Assembly (NCBI RefSeq): GCF_000331305.1
Contig: NZ_KB217478.1
Span: 3,933,315-3,997,314, forward strand
Source of the DNA: Calothrix sp. PCC 7103
GTDB lineage: Bacteria > Cyanobacteriota > Cyanobacteriia > Cyanobacteriales > Nostocaceae
Reading direction: 5' to 3'
Length of the DNA stretch: 64,000 bases
Shown: in pieces, positions 1-10,500 of the stretch
Layout of the letters: every line of letters begins with the position of its first letter
Position numbering within the stretch: the first letter of the stretch is position 1
Notes under the pieces: generated by a model
The model's input: only the letters and a program-made list of their open reading frames with translations
Told to the model about the DNA's origin: nothing
The model's database searches: none
Program-made: the position numbers and the translations under genes

Positions 1-51
1 GCTCCAAGTGGTCCAACACAACCACCTGTCCTTAAAAAACCACAGCCTTAG
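1..51 (+). CDS. 3' end of a proline-rich protein (partial)
   Basis: The first 17 codons of the window read in frame to a TAG stop at 49-51 and encode a 16-residue proline/lysine-rich tail (APSGPTQPPVLKKPQP). The next gene, 54 bases downstream, carries very similar KKPQPPP-type segments, so this may be the end of a related or duplicated protein. Too little is visible to name it. Confidence 0.4.
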   Translation, partial: APSGPTQPPVLKKPQP

Positions 52-104
52 AATAAAAAAAGAACGGTTAGCAGCAGTAATTTTAAGTAGCATTATCCTT
101 CGGT

Positions 105-752
105 ATGCCTAAATCAAAATCAAAATCCAATAAAGACTCCTCTCAACCAGAAACTCCTTCTGCACCGGAGCAGCAACTGTTGAGTATTAAACCCAAAAGA
201 CCTCAGCAGGATGTGTTGGCTGACGCAGAAAAAACAAGTCCGCCACCAGTTGAGCAAAAATTACTAAGTATCAAACCTAAAAAGACTGAAGAAGTTCTAC
301 CGCCATCTGAAACTCAGTCCCAGTCTACTTCTGTTCCCGAAGCTACACAAACGAACTTAAAGCGCCCTGAATCGGCTCTAGAAAAAGAGCTTACACCCCT
401 ATCCCAGGCACCTTCTGAGTCGGCTTCGGTGCAGAAAGAAGTTACAGAAAACCAAGAAGACAGACCGCAAAAACCAGCATTTCAAAAACCGCAGCTTAAA
501 AAGCCACAACCACCTCCATACAAGAATTTAGAGGAAGTGACCATAAGCAGTGGAGAAACATTTATTGTTGGAGAGCAAGTCAAAGTTACAACTGCCAATT
601 ATGGCGAATACGTTGTAGCAATTAAGTTTATATACGAAGCTGCTGATGGTAGCGTTTGGGCTAGTTATTCCCATACCAACAAAGAACAAAGACACCCTTG
701 GCGATGGGGATGTTGTCGAGCAGATTTACTTAAAAAAGAGTTAAACGAATGA
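105..752 (+). CDS. Proline-rich hypothetical protein with a small C-terminal domain
   Basis: I do not recognise this 215-residue protein. Residues 1-140 are low complexity: rich in Pro, Ser, Glu and Lys, with the short motif LLSIKPK occurring twice (about residues 25-31 and 53-59), suggesting internal duplication and a disordered linker. The last 75 residues look folded (an aromatic-rich stretch with YGEYVVAIKF and HPWRWGCCRADL) and could be a small beta domain. There is no signal peptide or membrane helix. It ends 12 bases from the convergent gene at 765. The upstream partial gene has a similar proline-rich tail, so the two may be related. That it is a gene is fairly sure; its function is unknown. 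Confidence 0.65.
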   Translation: MPKSKSKSNKDSSQPETPSAPEQQLLSIKPKRPQQDVLADAEKTSPPPVEQKLLSIKPKKTEEVLPPSETQSQSTSVPEATQTNLKRPESALEKELTPLSQAPSESASVQKEVTENQEDRPQKPAFQKPQLKKPQPPPYKNLEEVTISSGETFIVGEQVKVTTANYGEYVVAIKFIYEAADGSVWASYSHTNKEQRHPWRWGCCRADLLKKELNE

Positions 753-764
753 TATAAAAAAACT

Positions 765-3239
765 TTATCGTTGCTCCACACCACCAACTACTGGTTTAAC
801 CTCAGTCGGATCAGAAAATGGGTCAGTACCACCAGTCCAGTTAAAGTCACTAATGCGGAAACTAATGCCTCCTAATTCTTGAACAGGATTGTAGCGTAGC
901 GTAATACCGTAAGTACGACGACTGTACTCTAACGAATATTCGGTGCTAAGACTTTGCCCATTATCAAGGTTGATTGAGGTTTGAAGCCCAAGTCGGAATG
1001 GTCCGTAAATTTGTTGAACCACACCTAGGTTTAGTACTTTGTTATCAACTGCACGGTCAAATAGAAACGGCGACAAACCGTTATTTAAACCTTGAGTATA
1101 GCTAACATTAAAGGCTGTGTAATCTAAGAAGGGTTTGGAAAAATTGCCAAATTGTCCTTGTATACCAGCGGTAGCAAGTAAAGTGCTTTGATTATTACCG
1201 CTGGTATAAAAGCTAGTCGTACCATTGAGTTCACCGTAAGCGGTTATGTAAGGTACAAGTGGGTTAGGTGTATAGCGCAAACCTTCAGTTGGTGTAGGAG
1301 GTAATGCTTTTCCTCTCCATAAAGGCAACCCACCAAAGAGTCTGGCATTAGTTTGAAATCGTCCTAAAGAAATGCGGTCATTATCGCGTCTGGCTGCCAA
1401 AAGGTCTAATCTATCTGTATTTGCATCAATTAATTGAGCGCTGGCTTGATAGGTCAAATTTATACCACTTTTGCCTAAAGGTATAACAGGTGATAGAAGT
1501 ACACCTCCTAAACTGCTTTGCACTCGTTGAAAACCAAGTGTTCCGTTATAGAACCTATCGCGGTAGCTGTATTCTAAGTTTAGAATATGCGGGTTTTGGG
1601 CGCCGAGTGCTTGTTGATATCGCAAATTAGCCCGAAAAGTATCCTCAATTTTACTGAAGTCTAAAGTCTCAAATCTGGCATTTCCTTCAAAGCGACTTGT
1701 TGGACTCAAAACAGCATTCAGCCGAGATTTTAGACCAAACAGCGAAGCAAAATTATCGCTTCCAGTTATTGCCTTTTGAGCATAAAACTGTGGTGTTATT
1801 GTGAAACTAGACGTATCAGAACTAAATGCTTCAAAGCTTCGCTCGACAAATATACCACCACGCTGTTCACCGTCATATCCAATTGATGCGATTAGTGGTG
1901 TAACATCGCGTTCTCTACGGTCAATTACCTGCTCATTTCTAGGAATTGGTAGAGTTGTGCGTTGGTCAAAGACTAACCGTTGTCCTTGTGTTTTTATTCT
2001 GTCTCGCTGTGGCGCCTCTCGCGTTAAAGTCAGTTTATCGGCACGTAGTTCTAGTTCAGGTGGTGAAAACGGGTCATTTGTCAATGTGACATTACGTGCT
2101 TGCAAACCACGTGGATAAAAACTAATTTGCGCTGCTTCAAAACGAACTCGTCGTACTTGTCCACCTGTACCTGGTGTTTGAATATTAGTCGCATTAGCGG
2201 AAGTACCAACACCAATATCAATACCCCCAGGACTTCCTACACCTGTTAAGGGCTGATTTTGACGAATGCGGTCACTCAGGGGTCTGCTTTGCACTCCCAG
2301 TGATGCACTCGTTGCTGTACCTGGTGGTGCGAATGCAAAGTCAGTTCCAGCAGTTGGAATAAAAATTTCACCACTACCACGTTCTAATTCGCCATCATCT
2401 TGAACAAAATTATATGTAAATCGCTGTCCCCGCAGTACTTGGTCTCCGCGCGTTAGTGCTACATTACCATCACCAACCGCGATTAAATTATCTAAATTTA
2501 CCTGCAAGCGGTCAGCATCAACTACTGCCCCATCAAACCTTACAACTACATTACCTTCTGCCGTCACAACTCGACGTTGTTCGTCATACTCCTGACGGTC
2601 GGCAACTACTTCTATAACTCTTCGCGTAGTTTGGGGTGTTTGATTTGGTGTTGGGGATGGTTGTGGCGCCTGTGGAGAACCTGTTGGTGTAGATTGGTTA
2701 TTTTGACGGGACTTAAATTCGATTGTTGAAGGCGAATTTTGCTGGTTTTGGGCGTAAAACTCAAAGTTTACAGGTGGTTGACTTGATGGAAATGTGCTAT
2801 TTGAAACATTAGTACTTGGAGTACTGTTTGATTGTGAGGGTTTTGTTAATTGTTTTACTAATGCTTCTGCTTGAGGCTGTGATAAATTACGACTTTTAGC
2901 AACAGTTTGATTAACATCTTGATTAATATCTGGCTGCATAGAATACCCAACAGTTAACCCAGACCCCAGCACTTCTGCACCTTGTGATGTAGATGGTGGT
3001 GTCAGTTCAGGTGGTAATTTTTCTGGTTGAGTTGGTTTAGCAGGGGTTTGGGCAACTAGACTCTTAGAAGCATTCTCAGAGAGCGTCCATGAGTTAGCTT
3101 GTTTTTTTGTACTATGATTATTATTATCATTAAGCGCTATTTGAACTGGCGCCTTACTAGTACTGATATTTTGAGAATTAGTATTATCTGATAAATTTTG
3201 GATAGCAGGTTGCGAAGGTGGCAGAACAGGATGAAGCAT
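765..3239 (-). CDS. DUF3769 / LptD-like outer membrane protein
   Basis: This 824-residue protein has a disordered Ser/Pro/Gln-rich N-terminal third (about residues 1-205). An OstA/LptA-like beta domain follows (about 207-300), with EVVADRQEYDEQRRVVTAEG and the paired phrases DADRLQVNL and GNVALTRGDQVLRG. A long C-terminal region of alternating aromatic beta strands (about 440-810) is typical of an outer-membrane barrel. This arrangement is that of the cyanobacterial DUF3769 family, the likely counterpart of LptD, which inserts lipopolysaccharide into the outer leaflet. No clear signal peptide is visible at the chosen ATG, so the true start could differ. It is transcribed towards the proline-rich gene at 105. 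The family is confident; the LptD role is inferred from family knowledge. Confidence 0.8.
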   Translation of the reverse strand: MLHPVLPPSQPAIQNLSDNTNSQNISTSKAPVQIALNDNNNHSTKKQANSWTLSENASKSLVAQTPAKPTQPEKLPPELTPPSTSQGAEVLGSGLTVGYSMQPDINQDVNQTVAKSRNLSQPQAEALVKQLTKPSQSNSTPSTNVSNSTFPSSQPPVNFEFYAQNQQNSPSTIEFKSRQNNQSTPTGSPQAPQPSPTPNQTPQTTRRVIEVVADRQEYDEQRRVVTAEGNVVVRFDGAVVDADRLQVNLDNLIAVGDGNVALTRGDQVLRGQRFTYNFVQDDGELERGSGEIFIPTAGTDFAFAPPGTATSASLGVQSRPLSDRIRQNQPLTGVGSPGGIDIGVGTSANATNIQTPGTGGQVRRVRFEAAQISFYPRGLQARNVTLTNDPFSPPELELRADKLTLTREAPQRDRIKTQGQRLVFDQRTTLPIPRNEQVIDRRERDVTPLIASIGYDGEQRGGIFVERSFEAFSSDTSSFTITPQFYAQKAITGSDNFASLFGLKSRLNAVLSPTSRFEGNARFETLDFSKIEDTFRANLRYQQALGAQNPHILNLEYSYRDRFYNGTLGFQRVQSSLGGVLLSPVIPLGKSGINLTYQASAQLIDANTDRLDLLAARRDNDRISLGRFQTNARLFGGLPLWRGKALPPTPTEGLRYTPNPLVPYITAYGELNGTTSFYTSGNNQSTLLATAGIQGQFGNFSKPFLDYTAFNVSYTQGLNNGLSPFLFDRAVDNKVLNLGVVQQIYGPFRLGLQTSINLDNGQSLSTEYSLEYSRRTYGITLRYNPVQELGGISFRISDFNWTGGTDPFSDPTEVKPVVGGVEQR

Positions 3240-3542
3240 ATAGCATACGTAAGCTTATAGAGAGTCAACTATAAGCCGGAAGTACGTCTCAAATTGAGCG
3301 CGTATAATCTTCCGACATCAAAGACTTTTACATGTGCTACCGCTCGTTGGCAAGCCACCTGGTTTACAAGGCAGTGCCGTAGGCGGTTTACTCAACTTAA
3401 AATAACATTCAAGCGTACTAGGTGCGTTATCAAGTTGATTAAATTCGTGTCCACCTTACGGCAAGAACCACCCGCATTTTATGGTTAAACGAAACATAGC
3501 GCGTTCCATAAAATGCGGGTGCTTTGATTAATTATCGGGACA
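3240..3542. other. Intergenic region with a perfect 15-bp inverted repeat
   Basis: No convincing gene lies here; the plus-strand open frame at 3294-3488 is Arg/Lys/Thr-rich and resembles no family. The region holds the upstream sequence of the DUF3769 gene. Its main feature is a perfect inverted repeat, ACCCGCATTTTATGG at 3470-3484 and its complement at 3506-3520, with a 21-base loop. It lies just past the psbI stop and could stabilise or end the psbI transcript, although no T-run follows. Confidence 0.5.
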
Positions 3543-3659
3543 TTACTCGAAATCCCGACGTCCGGGGTTGCGAGAAGGGTCATTCGATAAGAATCCAAAC
3601 ACGAAAAGCAGTACAAAGAAAGTAACAACAATATAAACGGCGATTTTTAAAGTTACCAT
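3543..3659 (-). CDS. psbI: Photosystem II reaction center protein I (PsbI)
   Basis: A 38-residue protein beginning [12 protein letters not shown] and ending NPGRRDFE. It contains the single membrane helix ([17 protein letters not shown]) and the conserved C-terminal [10 protein letters not shown] motif of PsbI. PsbI is a small thylakoid membrane subunit at the edge of the photosystem II reaction centre, next to D1 and CP43, and helps assemble and stabilise the core. The length equals the family norm. The ATG at 3659 has an AAGGA Shine-Dalgarno about 8 bases upstream (on the minus strand). A perfect hairpin lies just downstream (3470-3520). It appears monocistronic. Identification is near certain from sequence. 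Confidence 0.96.
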   Translation of the reverse strand: MVTLKIAVYIVVTFFVLLFVFGFLSNDPSRNPGRRDFE

Positions 3660-3766
3660 GAGAGATTCCTTCGGATATGCGGCAGTTGCTGGTTTTAGCT
3701 GCGATGCAGAAAAATATAGCTTCTTTATCTTACCGAAATCTCAGCTACTTTTGTCGCCTGTTACTC

Positions 3767-3812
3767 AGAAACCTGGTTTCTCTATCGAATTTTACTTAGA
3801 AAGCAGGTTTCT
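3767..3812. repeat. Two AGAAACC-type short palindromes
   Basis: AGAAACCTGGTTTCT at 3767-3781 and the variant AGAAAGCAGGTTTCT at 3798-3812 lie between psbI and pyrB. The same 14-15 bp palindrome family, consensus AGAAACCNGGTTTCT, recurs at 7352, 18708, 35204 and 35254. It is probably a dispersed intergenic hairpin repeat. Confidence 0.75.
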
Positions 3813-3901
3813 CTGATGCGCTTCCATGATTAAAGTTTTGCTCTAACTGGATTGATTAAACTCATAGCTGTATTGACGCTTCATGATTGTAGATGTTTCC
3901 G

Positions 3902-4915
3902 TCAAACAGCTTTACCACTACCGATTAAATAAAGTAGTGCCATGCGAACAGCAACACCGCTAGTTACTTGGGTTTGAATTAAGCTAAATTCTGGGTCGTC
4001 CATTAAGTCCGAGCTAATTTCGACACCACGGTTTACTGGCCCTGGATGTAATACTTTTACATTTGGCTTACACCACTTGAGTTTTGAGCGTGTGATTCCA
4101 AACATTTGGTGGTATTCACGCAAACTCGGTAATAAATGAGCGGTCATACGTTCTTTTTGTAGACGCAACGTCATTACAAAGTCCGCATCGCGTAGTGCTG
4201 GCTCTAAGTGCCAATGTATAAATAATTTGCGGCGCCCATCCAGTCCACTTACTTCACCGTCGTTAATATATTCAGTAAATAACTTGGGCAAAAGTGTTGG
4301 AGGTGCCGCAAGATGAACCTCGGCGCCGCTAGCAGTTAGACTCCAAATATTCGAGCGTGCAACACGTGAGTGTAAAATATCACCAACGATGGCAATTTTT
4401 TTATCTTTTAAAAGTTCGAGTCGAGGTTGAAGCGGGTCAATAAGGCTACAAATTGTAAATAAATCGAGTAATCCTTGAGATGGATGTTCATGTTGACCAT
4501 CACCAGCATTTAAAACACTGACACGTTCACCAAGACGATCCATTTCTAGAGCTACAGCATTCGGGACACCTGCGCTGGTATGACGAATAACCATAATGTC
4601 GCATCCCATCGCCAAATAAGTTTTTGCAGTGTCGAGAATAGTTTCTCCCTTCGTCATCGAAGAAGTAGCACTGGTAAAATTTAGCGTATCAGCAGATAAA
4701 CGCTTTGCCGCTAACTCAAAACTGCTGCGGGTGCGAGTTGATGGCTCAAAAAACAGATTCGCAACAACTTGTCCCTGCAAAGTTGGTACTTTCTTAGTTC
4801 TGCGTGATAAAACTTCTCGAAAGCTGGCGGCAGTTTGTAAAACTGCATCATATTCTACAGGAGTAAAATCTGCTAAAGAGAGAATGTGATGACGATTCCA
4901 GGTGCTAGTAGGCAT
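3902..4915 (-). CDS. pyrB: Aspartate carbamoyltransferase catalytic subunit
   Basis: PyrB joins carbamoyl phosphate and L-aspartate to give N-carbamoyl-aspartate, the committed step of pyrimidine synthesis, in the cytosol. The 337-residue protein has the carbamoyl-phosphate loop [13 protein letters not shown] (about 54-66), the [14 protein letters not shown] region (about 137-150) and the C-terminal [11 protein letters not shown] motif, all diagnostic of the catalytic chain. The length is slightly above the 310 or so usual for the family. The start is the ATG at 4915. No regulatory chain (pyrI) is adjacent, which is usual for cyanobacteria. pyrD is elsewhere in the window (36413-37555), so the pathway genes are dispersed. 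Short A/T repeats separate it from mgtE upstream. Confidence 0.96.
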   Translation of the reverse strand: MPTSTWNRHHILSLADFTPVEYDAVLQTAASFREVLSRRTKKVPTLQGQVVANLFFEPSTRTRSSFELAAKRLSADTLNFTSATSSMTKGETILDTAKTYLAMGCDIMVIRHTSAGVPNAVALEMDRLGERVSVLNAGDGQHEHPSQGLLDLFTICSLIDPLQPRLELLKDKKIAIVGDILHSRVARSNIWSLTASGAEVHLAAPPTLLPKLFTEYINDGEVSGLDGRRKLFIHWHLEPALRDADFVMTLRLQKERMTAHLLPSLREYHQMFGITRSKLKWCKPNVKVLHPGPVNRGVEISSDLMDDPEFSLIQTQVTSGVAVRMALLYLIGSGKAV

Positions 4916-4933
4916 AAATAGCTTTGAAGCAAT

Positions 4934-5002
4934 ATTTTTAGATTTTAGATTATTGGGTTATTAGATTATTAATTTAATCGAAAATCCAAAATCTAAAATC
5001 TA
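4934..5002. repeat. AT-rich inverted repeat (TTTTAGATTTTAGAT type)
   Basis: The segment between mgtE and pyrB starts with TTTTTAGATTTTAGATTA and ends with the complementary AATCTAAAATCTA, so it can fold back on itself. It also carries short direct repeats of TTAGATTA. It is a simple-sequence intergenic repeat. No promoter can be assigned. Confidence 0.5.
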
Positions 5003-5027
5003 TTCATATGCGTAGCAAAATCAACAC

Positions 5028-6383
5028 TTAGTGCTTGAGATGAAGAACATTCAAAGCAAACGAAATTAGCGACAGGAAAACCATAAATCCGATTGCGTCG
5101 AGCATAGTAGTCACAAGAGGCCCACTAATTAGTGCTGGGTCAAGTTTTAGTCGCTTTAAACCCATTGGTAAAAAGGTGCCTAACGTTACAGCAACTAAAG
5201 TATTAATAGCCATAACCATTCCCGCAACTACTCCAACCCATCTTTCGCTGGGAGATGCCCAAATCATTGATAGCAATACCATTGTTGTGCCCAATGCTAT
5301 AGCGGTTCCTAGACCAGCCGTCAATTCTTTCTTAAGAATCTTCAGAGTATCTTTAGGAGTAACTTCTCCGATACCAAGTCCTCGAATTGTGACTGTCAAA
5401 GCTTGAACACCAACCGTTCCACCTGTATTAGAGAATAAAGGCATAATTACCGCTAACAGAGGTACTGATGCAATCACTGGTTGAAACGGTGCAATTGCGC
5501 TTGAGGCGCCGATATACAAAGCCATAATTGCTAAAAGCCAGGGTAAGCGCTTGCGAATTGTCATTAAGGGAGGTGCTAATGCTCCATCATCACCACCACT
5601 AACACCCGCTAACTTTTGGATATCCTCAGTTGCTTCTTCTTCCAAAATATCAATCACGTCGTCAATCGTGATGATACCTACGAGTCTTTCTTCGCGGTCA
5701 ACTACTGGTATAGCGATTAAGTCATAGCGCTTCATAATTCGCGCGACTTCTTCTTGGGGAGTTTCTGTTTGAACTTTAATAACTCTGTCGCTAGCAATTT
5801 CCCGAATCAGAACATCGGGAAAAGTGAACAATAATTGCCGCAATGACACAACTCGCACGAGTTTACGGTTGTCGTCAGTGACGTAAGCATAGTAAATCGT
5901 TTCTTTGTCTTCGTCTTGGCGCCGAATTTTGCTCAACGCTTCACCAATTGTCAACCCTTCACGCAACCAAACATACTCGGTTGTCATCACCCTTCCAGCA
6001 GTTCCTTCCGGGTATCCAAGAAGAGTGGCAGTTGCTTGTCTTTGCTCAGTACTAAGTTGCTGTAGTAACCGCTTCACAACCTTTGCTGGAAGTTCATCAA
6101 ATAATTCCGCACGGTCGTCTGGACTCATTTCTTCAACAAGTTGTACCACTTGAGCATCATGCAAAGAATCAATAAGTTCTTCTTGCACCTCTGGAGGTAA
6201 ATATTCAAAGACGTCAATTGCTTGACTTTTATTGAGCAAACGGAAAGCTATGGCACGCTGTTTTTCAGGTAATTGCGTGATATAGTCACCCACATCTACA
6301 GGTTGCAAACGATTTAATTCATGCTTGAGCTGGTTCAAGTCAGCAACGTCAACTACTGAATTGCGAGCATCTTCTAAAAGCAT
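5028..6383 (-). CDS. mgtE: Magnesium transporter MgtE
   Basis: MgtE is an inner-membrane Mg2+ channel gated by its own cytosolic domains. The 451-residue protein shows the three expected parts: an N-terminal helical superhelix (about 1-130, with repeated LPPEVQEELI / LPAKVVKRLL phrases), a CBS-domain pair (about 131-255, with the second domain ending VGIITIDDVIDILEEEA), and five C-terminal membrane helices (about 280-450). The selectivity-region motif appears as PLFSNTGGTVGVQ. The length equals the family norm. The ATG at 6383 has a strong AGGAGG Shine-Dalgarno at 6389-6394, directly preceded by a 7-bp hairpin (6398-6418). It ends 112 bases from pyrB but is probably transcribed separately. 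Confidence 0.95.
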   Translation of the reverse strand: MLLEDARNSVVDVADLNQLKHELNRLQPVDVGDYITQLPEKQRAIAFRLLNKSQAIDVFEYLPPEVQEELIDSLHDAQVVQLVEEMSPDDRAELFDELPAKVVKRLLQQLSTEQRQATATLLGYPEGTAGRVMTTEYVWLREGLTIGEALSKIRRQDEDKETIYYAYVTDDNRKLVRVVSLRQLLFTFPDVLIREIASDRVIKVQTETPQEEVARIMKRYDLIAIPVVDREERLVGIITIDDVIDILEEEATEDIQKLAGVSGGDDGALAPPLMTIRKRLPWLLAIMALYIGASSAIAPFQPVIASVPLLAVIMPLFSNTGGTVGVQALTVTIRGLGIGEVTPKDTLKILKKELTAGLGTAIALGTTMVLLSMIWASPSERWVGVVAGMVMAINTLVAVTLGTFLPMGLKRLKLDPALISGPLVTTMLDAIGFMVFLSLISFALNVLHLKH

Positions 6384-6388
6384 ATTAA

Positions 6389-6418
6389 CCTCCTAATATC
6401 TCCCCCGCGCTGGGAGAT
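6389..6418 (-). promoter_or_regulatory. mgtE ribosome binding site preceded by a stable hairpin
   Basis: On the minus strand a 7-bp stem ATCTCCC/GGGAGAT with a 7-base loop (6398-6418) ends only three bases before the AGGAGG Shine-Dalgarno (6389-6394), which is 5 bases from the mgtE ATG. A hairpin so close to the ribosome site could modulate translation. It does not resemble the known M-box (ykoK) Mg2+ riboswitch as far as I can see. Confidence 0.45.
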
Positions 6419-6508
6419 AGTTCTCACCAGCTTAGAGGAGGGTTGTACTGCCATCTTGCGGACTTTTGTCCATAAATCCTTAAGAAATCAACATCGATAT
6501 CCAAAATT

Positions 6509-6569
6509 GGGCATCGCTAAGTCATAATACTAGCCCGGAATACTAAAATCCGGTAGATGCCCTTTTTTT
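6509..6569 (+). ncRNA. Possible small RNA 3' end: three-way junction followed by T7
   Basis: On the plus strand this segment folds into three perfect helices. P1 is GGGCATC (6509-6515) with GATGCCC (6556-6562). P2 is GCTA (6516-6519) with TAGC (6531-6534). P3 is CCGGA (6535-6539) with TCCGG (6549-6553). P1 runs directly into P2, P2 directly into P3, and only two bases join P3 back to P1. Seven Ts follow (6563-6569), as in an intrinsic terminator. No plus-strand gene precedes it (mgtE is divergent), so it may end an independent small RNA starting within 6400-6500. It could instead be part of the mgtE leader read on the other strand. The family is not recognised. Confidence 0.4.
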
Positions 6570-7534
6570 ATGAAGAGTAACATTCACGCACAACGCGCGC
6601 TGTGCAAATGATGCGACCCTAACATGTATTGGAGTTGTGTAAATTTTACTACTATCATTATCTATGTCAAGCAAACTGATAAATTGATGTTAAAAATTTG
6701 TAAATCAGAAGCTATAAGACTTTAGAAAGTAGTTTTCAGTACGAAAACCTAAAACTAATGTAAGTGATATTACTGCAATTTATGAAATTACAGCACCATT
6801 TCACCAATCGGCTTGATTAAGTATGAACTTCTACCAAATCTGAACCACTATTTTTAGCCTTTAAAACAATTTAATCGAATTATGGTATCTTTAGTCTTCT
6901 CAAATTTGGTAGATTTACTACTATTCCCCAAAGGGATTGACACCGAAAACTTTAAACTCCTTGATATCAACTAATGTGTTGTGGCGCCGCTCGAAATTAA
7001 CGCGATTTTATGCATTGACCTCTTAAATGACACGATAGCAGCTTTAGCCCTGAAGTTAAACAATTTTTACAAACTCGTCACCACGTAATAATTTATACAA
7101 GTAAACCCACTTATTAGAAATAAGAGGGCTATTAAATAACCATGCAAACTTGATGATTGCCAACTGAATATTATGTAGTGTATTGGTTGGCAATGACTAA
7201 ATTAATTAAGATTAGTAGATGTAGAAGCATTTTAAGTTTACCCATTGAAATGGCATTAATCAGCCCGATAAAAGTTATAGCGATATTCTGATTAATACCA
7301 GATTGCACATAAAAATACAGATAACTTTTATACTATTTTATAAAGATTTTAAGAAACCGGGTTTCTATGATATCGACTCAAGACATCGTAACGGTAGATA
7401 ATAAATTTAACACTTAATTCCCGTAGCACAGACACGGCGCCTTCTTGGTGCGGAACTTGTGACAAAACGTTACATTATAAAGAATGTAATAGCTACAGGA
7501 TTAAATACCTTTCCGGTTATCCCGCATTAACTTT
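6570..7534. other. Intergenic region of about 965 bp, no gene seen
   Basis: AT-rich, with stop codons in all frames and no ORF of coding character. It contains one AGAAACCGGGTTTCT palindrome (7352-7366). I saw no tRNA, CRISPR repeat or recognised riboswitch. The last 100 bases presumably hold the promoter of the GH15-like gene. Confidence 0.5.
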
Positions 7535-10500
7535 ATGAAGACTGCTTCGCAACTGCAAACTCGTCTTGAATATTATTACCAGCAAATAAAGACGATTATT
7601 CTCAGTCGTCAAAATCCAATTACAGGTTTGCTGCCAGCAAGCACAGCAATTACTGCTCATGGTGATTATACCGATGCATGGGTGCGCGATAATGTTTATA
7701 GTATTTTAGCGGTTTGGGGTTTAGGGTTAGCGTATCGGAAACTTGATGACGATAACGGACGTACTTACGAACTCGAATTTAGCACGGTTAAATTGATGCG
7801 TGGCTTGTTGTTCGCGATGATGCGACAAGCTAATAAGGTGGAACAATTTAAACACACGCAGTCACCATTAGATGCACTGCACGCAAAATACAATACCACC
7901 ACCGGAGATATCGTAGTTGGTGATGACGAGTGGGGACACCTACAGCTTGATGCAACATCAATATTTTTATTGATGTTAGCGCAAATGACCGCATCGGGGT
8001 TACAGATAATTTATACGCTCGATGAAGTTAACTTTGTCCAGAATTTGGTTTATTATATCGGACGCGCTTATCGTACACCCGACTATGGAATTTGGGAACG
8101 AGGTAATAAAATCAATCATGGCAACGCTGAATTGAATGCTAGCTCTGTGGGAATGGCAAAAGCTGCCTTAGAAGCAATAAACGGACTAGATCTATTTGGT
8201 GTTAAAGGTTCTCAAGCATCGGTAATTCACGCCCTACCTGATGAAATTGCACGTACTCGTATTACATTAGAATCTTTATTACCACGCGAGTCAGCTTCTA
8301 AAGAAATTGATGCAGCATTACTAAGCGTGATTAGTTTTCCAGCTTTTGCAGTAGAAAATTTAGATTTACGCGACCGGACTCGTAACGATATTATTAACAA
8401 GCTAGGGGGCAAGTATGGCTGTAAGCGTTTTTTGCGTGATGGACATCAAACGGTTTTAGAAGACACGCACCGTTTACACTACGAACCTTGGGAGTTAAAA
8501 CAGTTTGAAAATATTGAGTGCGAATGGCCTTTATTTTTTACTTATCTTGTATTGGATGGGTTATTTAGAGGTGACAACGAACAAGTTGAATTTTACCTAA
8601 ACAGTTTGGATACTTTGCTAGTTGAGCGTGATGGTATCAAGCTATTACCAGAGCTTTACTATGTACCTCAAGCTCAGGTCGAAGCAGAAAAAGCGCAACC
8701 ACAGTCACAGCAACGTTTGCCGAATGAGAATGTGCCCTTAGTATGGGCGCAAAGTTTGTATTATTTAGGTAAACTTCTTAGCGAAGGATTTATAGCGGTT
8801 GGTGACATTGACCCATTGGGCAGACACTTAACAATGGGTAAAACTAGGGAAGCGCTTGTGCAAATTGCTTTATTAGCTTCTGATGAAGATTTGCAAGATA
8901 AACTCAAAGTTTATGGAATTGAGACGCAAACGCCAAAGCAAGTGGCGCCAACACAAGTACGCGAATCCGAAGATTTGATAGCCATTTATACACAAATAGG
9001 GCGTAACGATAAGCTGGCATTAACTGGGCGCCCACCGCGTCGTCCTCGTAGTTTAACGACTTCACGTTTTTTCCGTTTAAATGGTGAGATGGTAGTATTT
9101 TTGCCATCTTTCTTAGACTCACAGCAATTTTACTTAACTTTGGACTATCATTTTTTGGTAGACCAATTTCGTAGCGAACTAGCTTATATCCAAAAATACT
9201 GGAACGATTTAGGGCGCCCAACTTTAACTTTAATGTTGACACACACAATGTTAGAAGTCGGTAGCGAGGCATTACTCGAATTAATGCAGGAGCTTAAAGA
9301 AGGTGTTTGTAATGGAGTTAGAGTTAAATTAGGAAAACTCAATCAATTGACATTAACAGGCGCCATCGAGCGTATAGATTATTTACAAGACTTTGACTTT
9401 TTGCATTCCTCCGTTCAAAATGCTCTACCGCGTTGCACTTACCTAACGTTTAGTATTGATAAAAATTGGCAGTTGAGAAACACGCAAGAATTTCAAATGG
9501 AGTACGAAGCAAACCTAGAACAACTGCTGTCGTCTTTACAGTCCTCACAAAATATTTACGAGCAAGTCGAGTTATTACAAACTCTTGCCAGTTTGAAAGG
9601 ACTTGAATTTGATACTGGGTTTGGAGGTGAAAACACGCGCGTTACGGTTAGCAATTTACTCGACGAAGTTTATACGAAAGCTGCTGAATTGGGATTATGG
9701 GCAGTAGTTCGAGGTGCTGCGGGGTTGCGTCAAATGGCGGATATTAGCTTATCAGATGTGGTAACAAGTCTAATTGTGCGTGGTAAGCAAATTGCAGTAG
9801 GAAAAGCATACACCGAAGACTCACTAATCACAGTTCCTTTATCTCACAGCGAAATTGTAGAAAAAATTAATAACTTCTGCCGTGAGGATATTCGTGATAG
9901 GGTACTCACCCAGGAATTATTAATTTACCTGAGTAATTTAATTAAATCTGAACCTGAATTATTCAAAGGTTTGTTAACAGTACGTGTTGGGTATTTGATT
10001 TTACTACTCACAAGTGAAATTGCGGGAGAATTAGTAATTACTCAAGACGAAGCATACGAGCAATTAATGCGGTTATCGCCATTTGAAGTTAAAAGTAGAC
10101 TTAGAAAGGTGATGCTTGAATATTCAGGCATGAGTAATGTTTTGCGTAAGCAAGAATCATTACACGTTAAACAAAAAGCAAGTGAAATTAATTGGTTAGC
10201 AGTATCACCAATCACTGAAGAAATTGAACCCCCTGAAGGAGGTTGGCGCCGTTTTCGTAAAGCAGAAGGTTCAACTGGACGTGTACCTTCATATTTTTAT
10301 AAACAAGTTTGGTTGTTAATGCAACACTGTAAAGGTGTAGTAATTGGCGATAAGCTTGAACGTCGCAACCGTCTAGATAGTGAAGTCATGTTAGCAGAAA
10401 TGACCGCAGGAGAGAAAAACTTTGCACTACGAGTAGAACATTTACTTAATAAAATCGAATCTCCTGAATATCGACAGGTGTGTATTGAAGCACTCATTGA

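Noticed and set aside
1801-2118. Open frame antisense to the DUF3769 gene
   Set aside because: Ser/Arg-rich composition and complete overlap with a conserved gene on the other strand.
3294-3488. 64-codon plus-strand open frame between the DUF3769 gene and psbI
   Set aside because: Thr/Arg/Lys-rich without family resemblance, and it overlaps the perfect inverted repeat at 3470-3520.
6384-6570. M-box (ykoK) magnesium riboswitch upstream of mgtE
   Set aside because: None of the conserved M-box core sequences could be recognised; only a Shine-Dalgarno-proximal hairpin and the three-way junction were seen.
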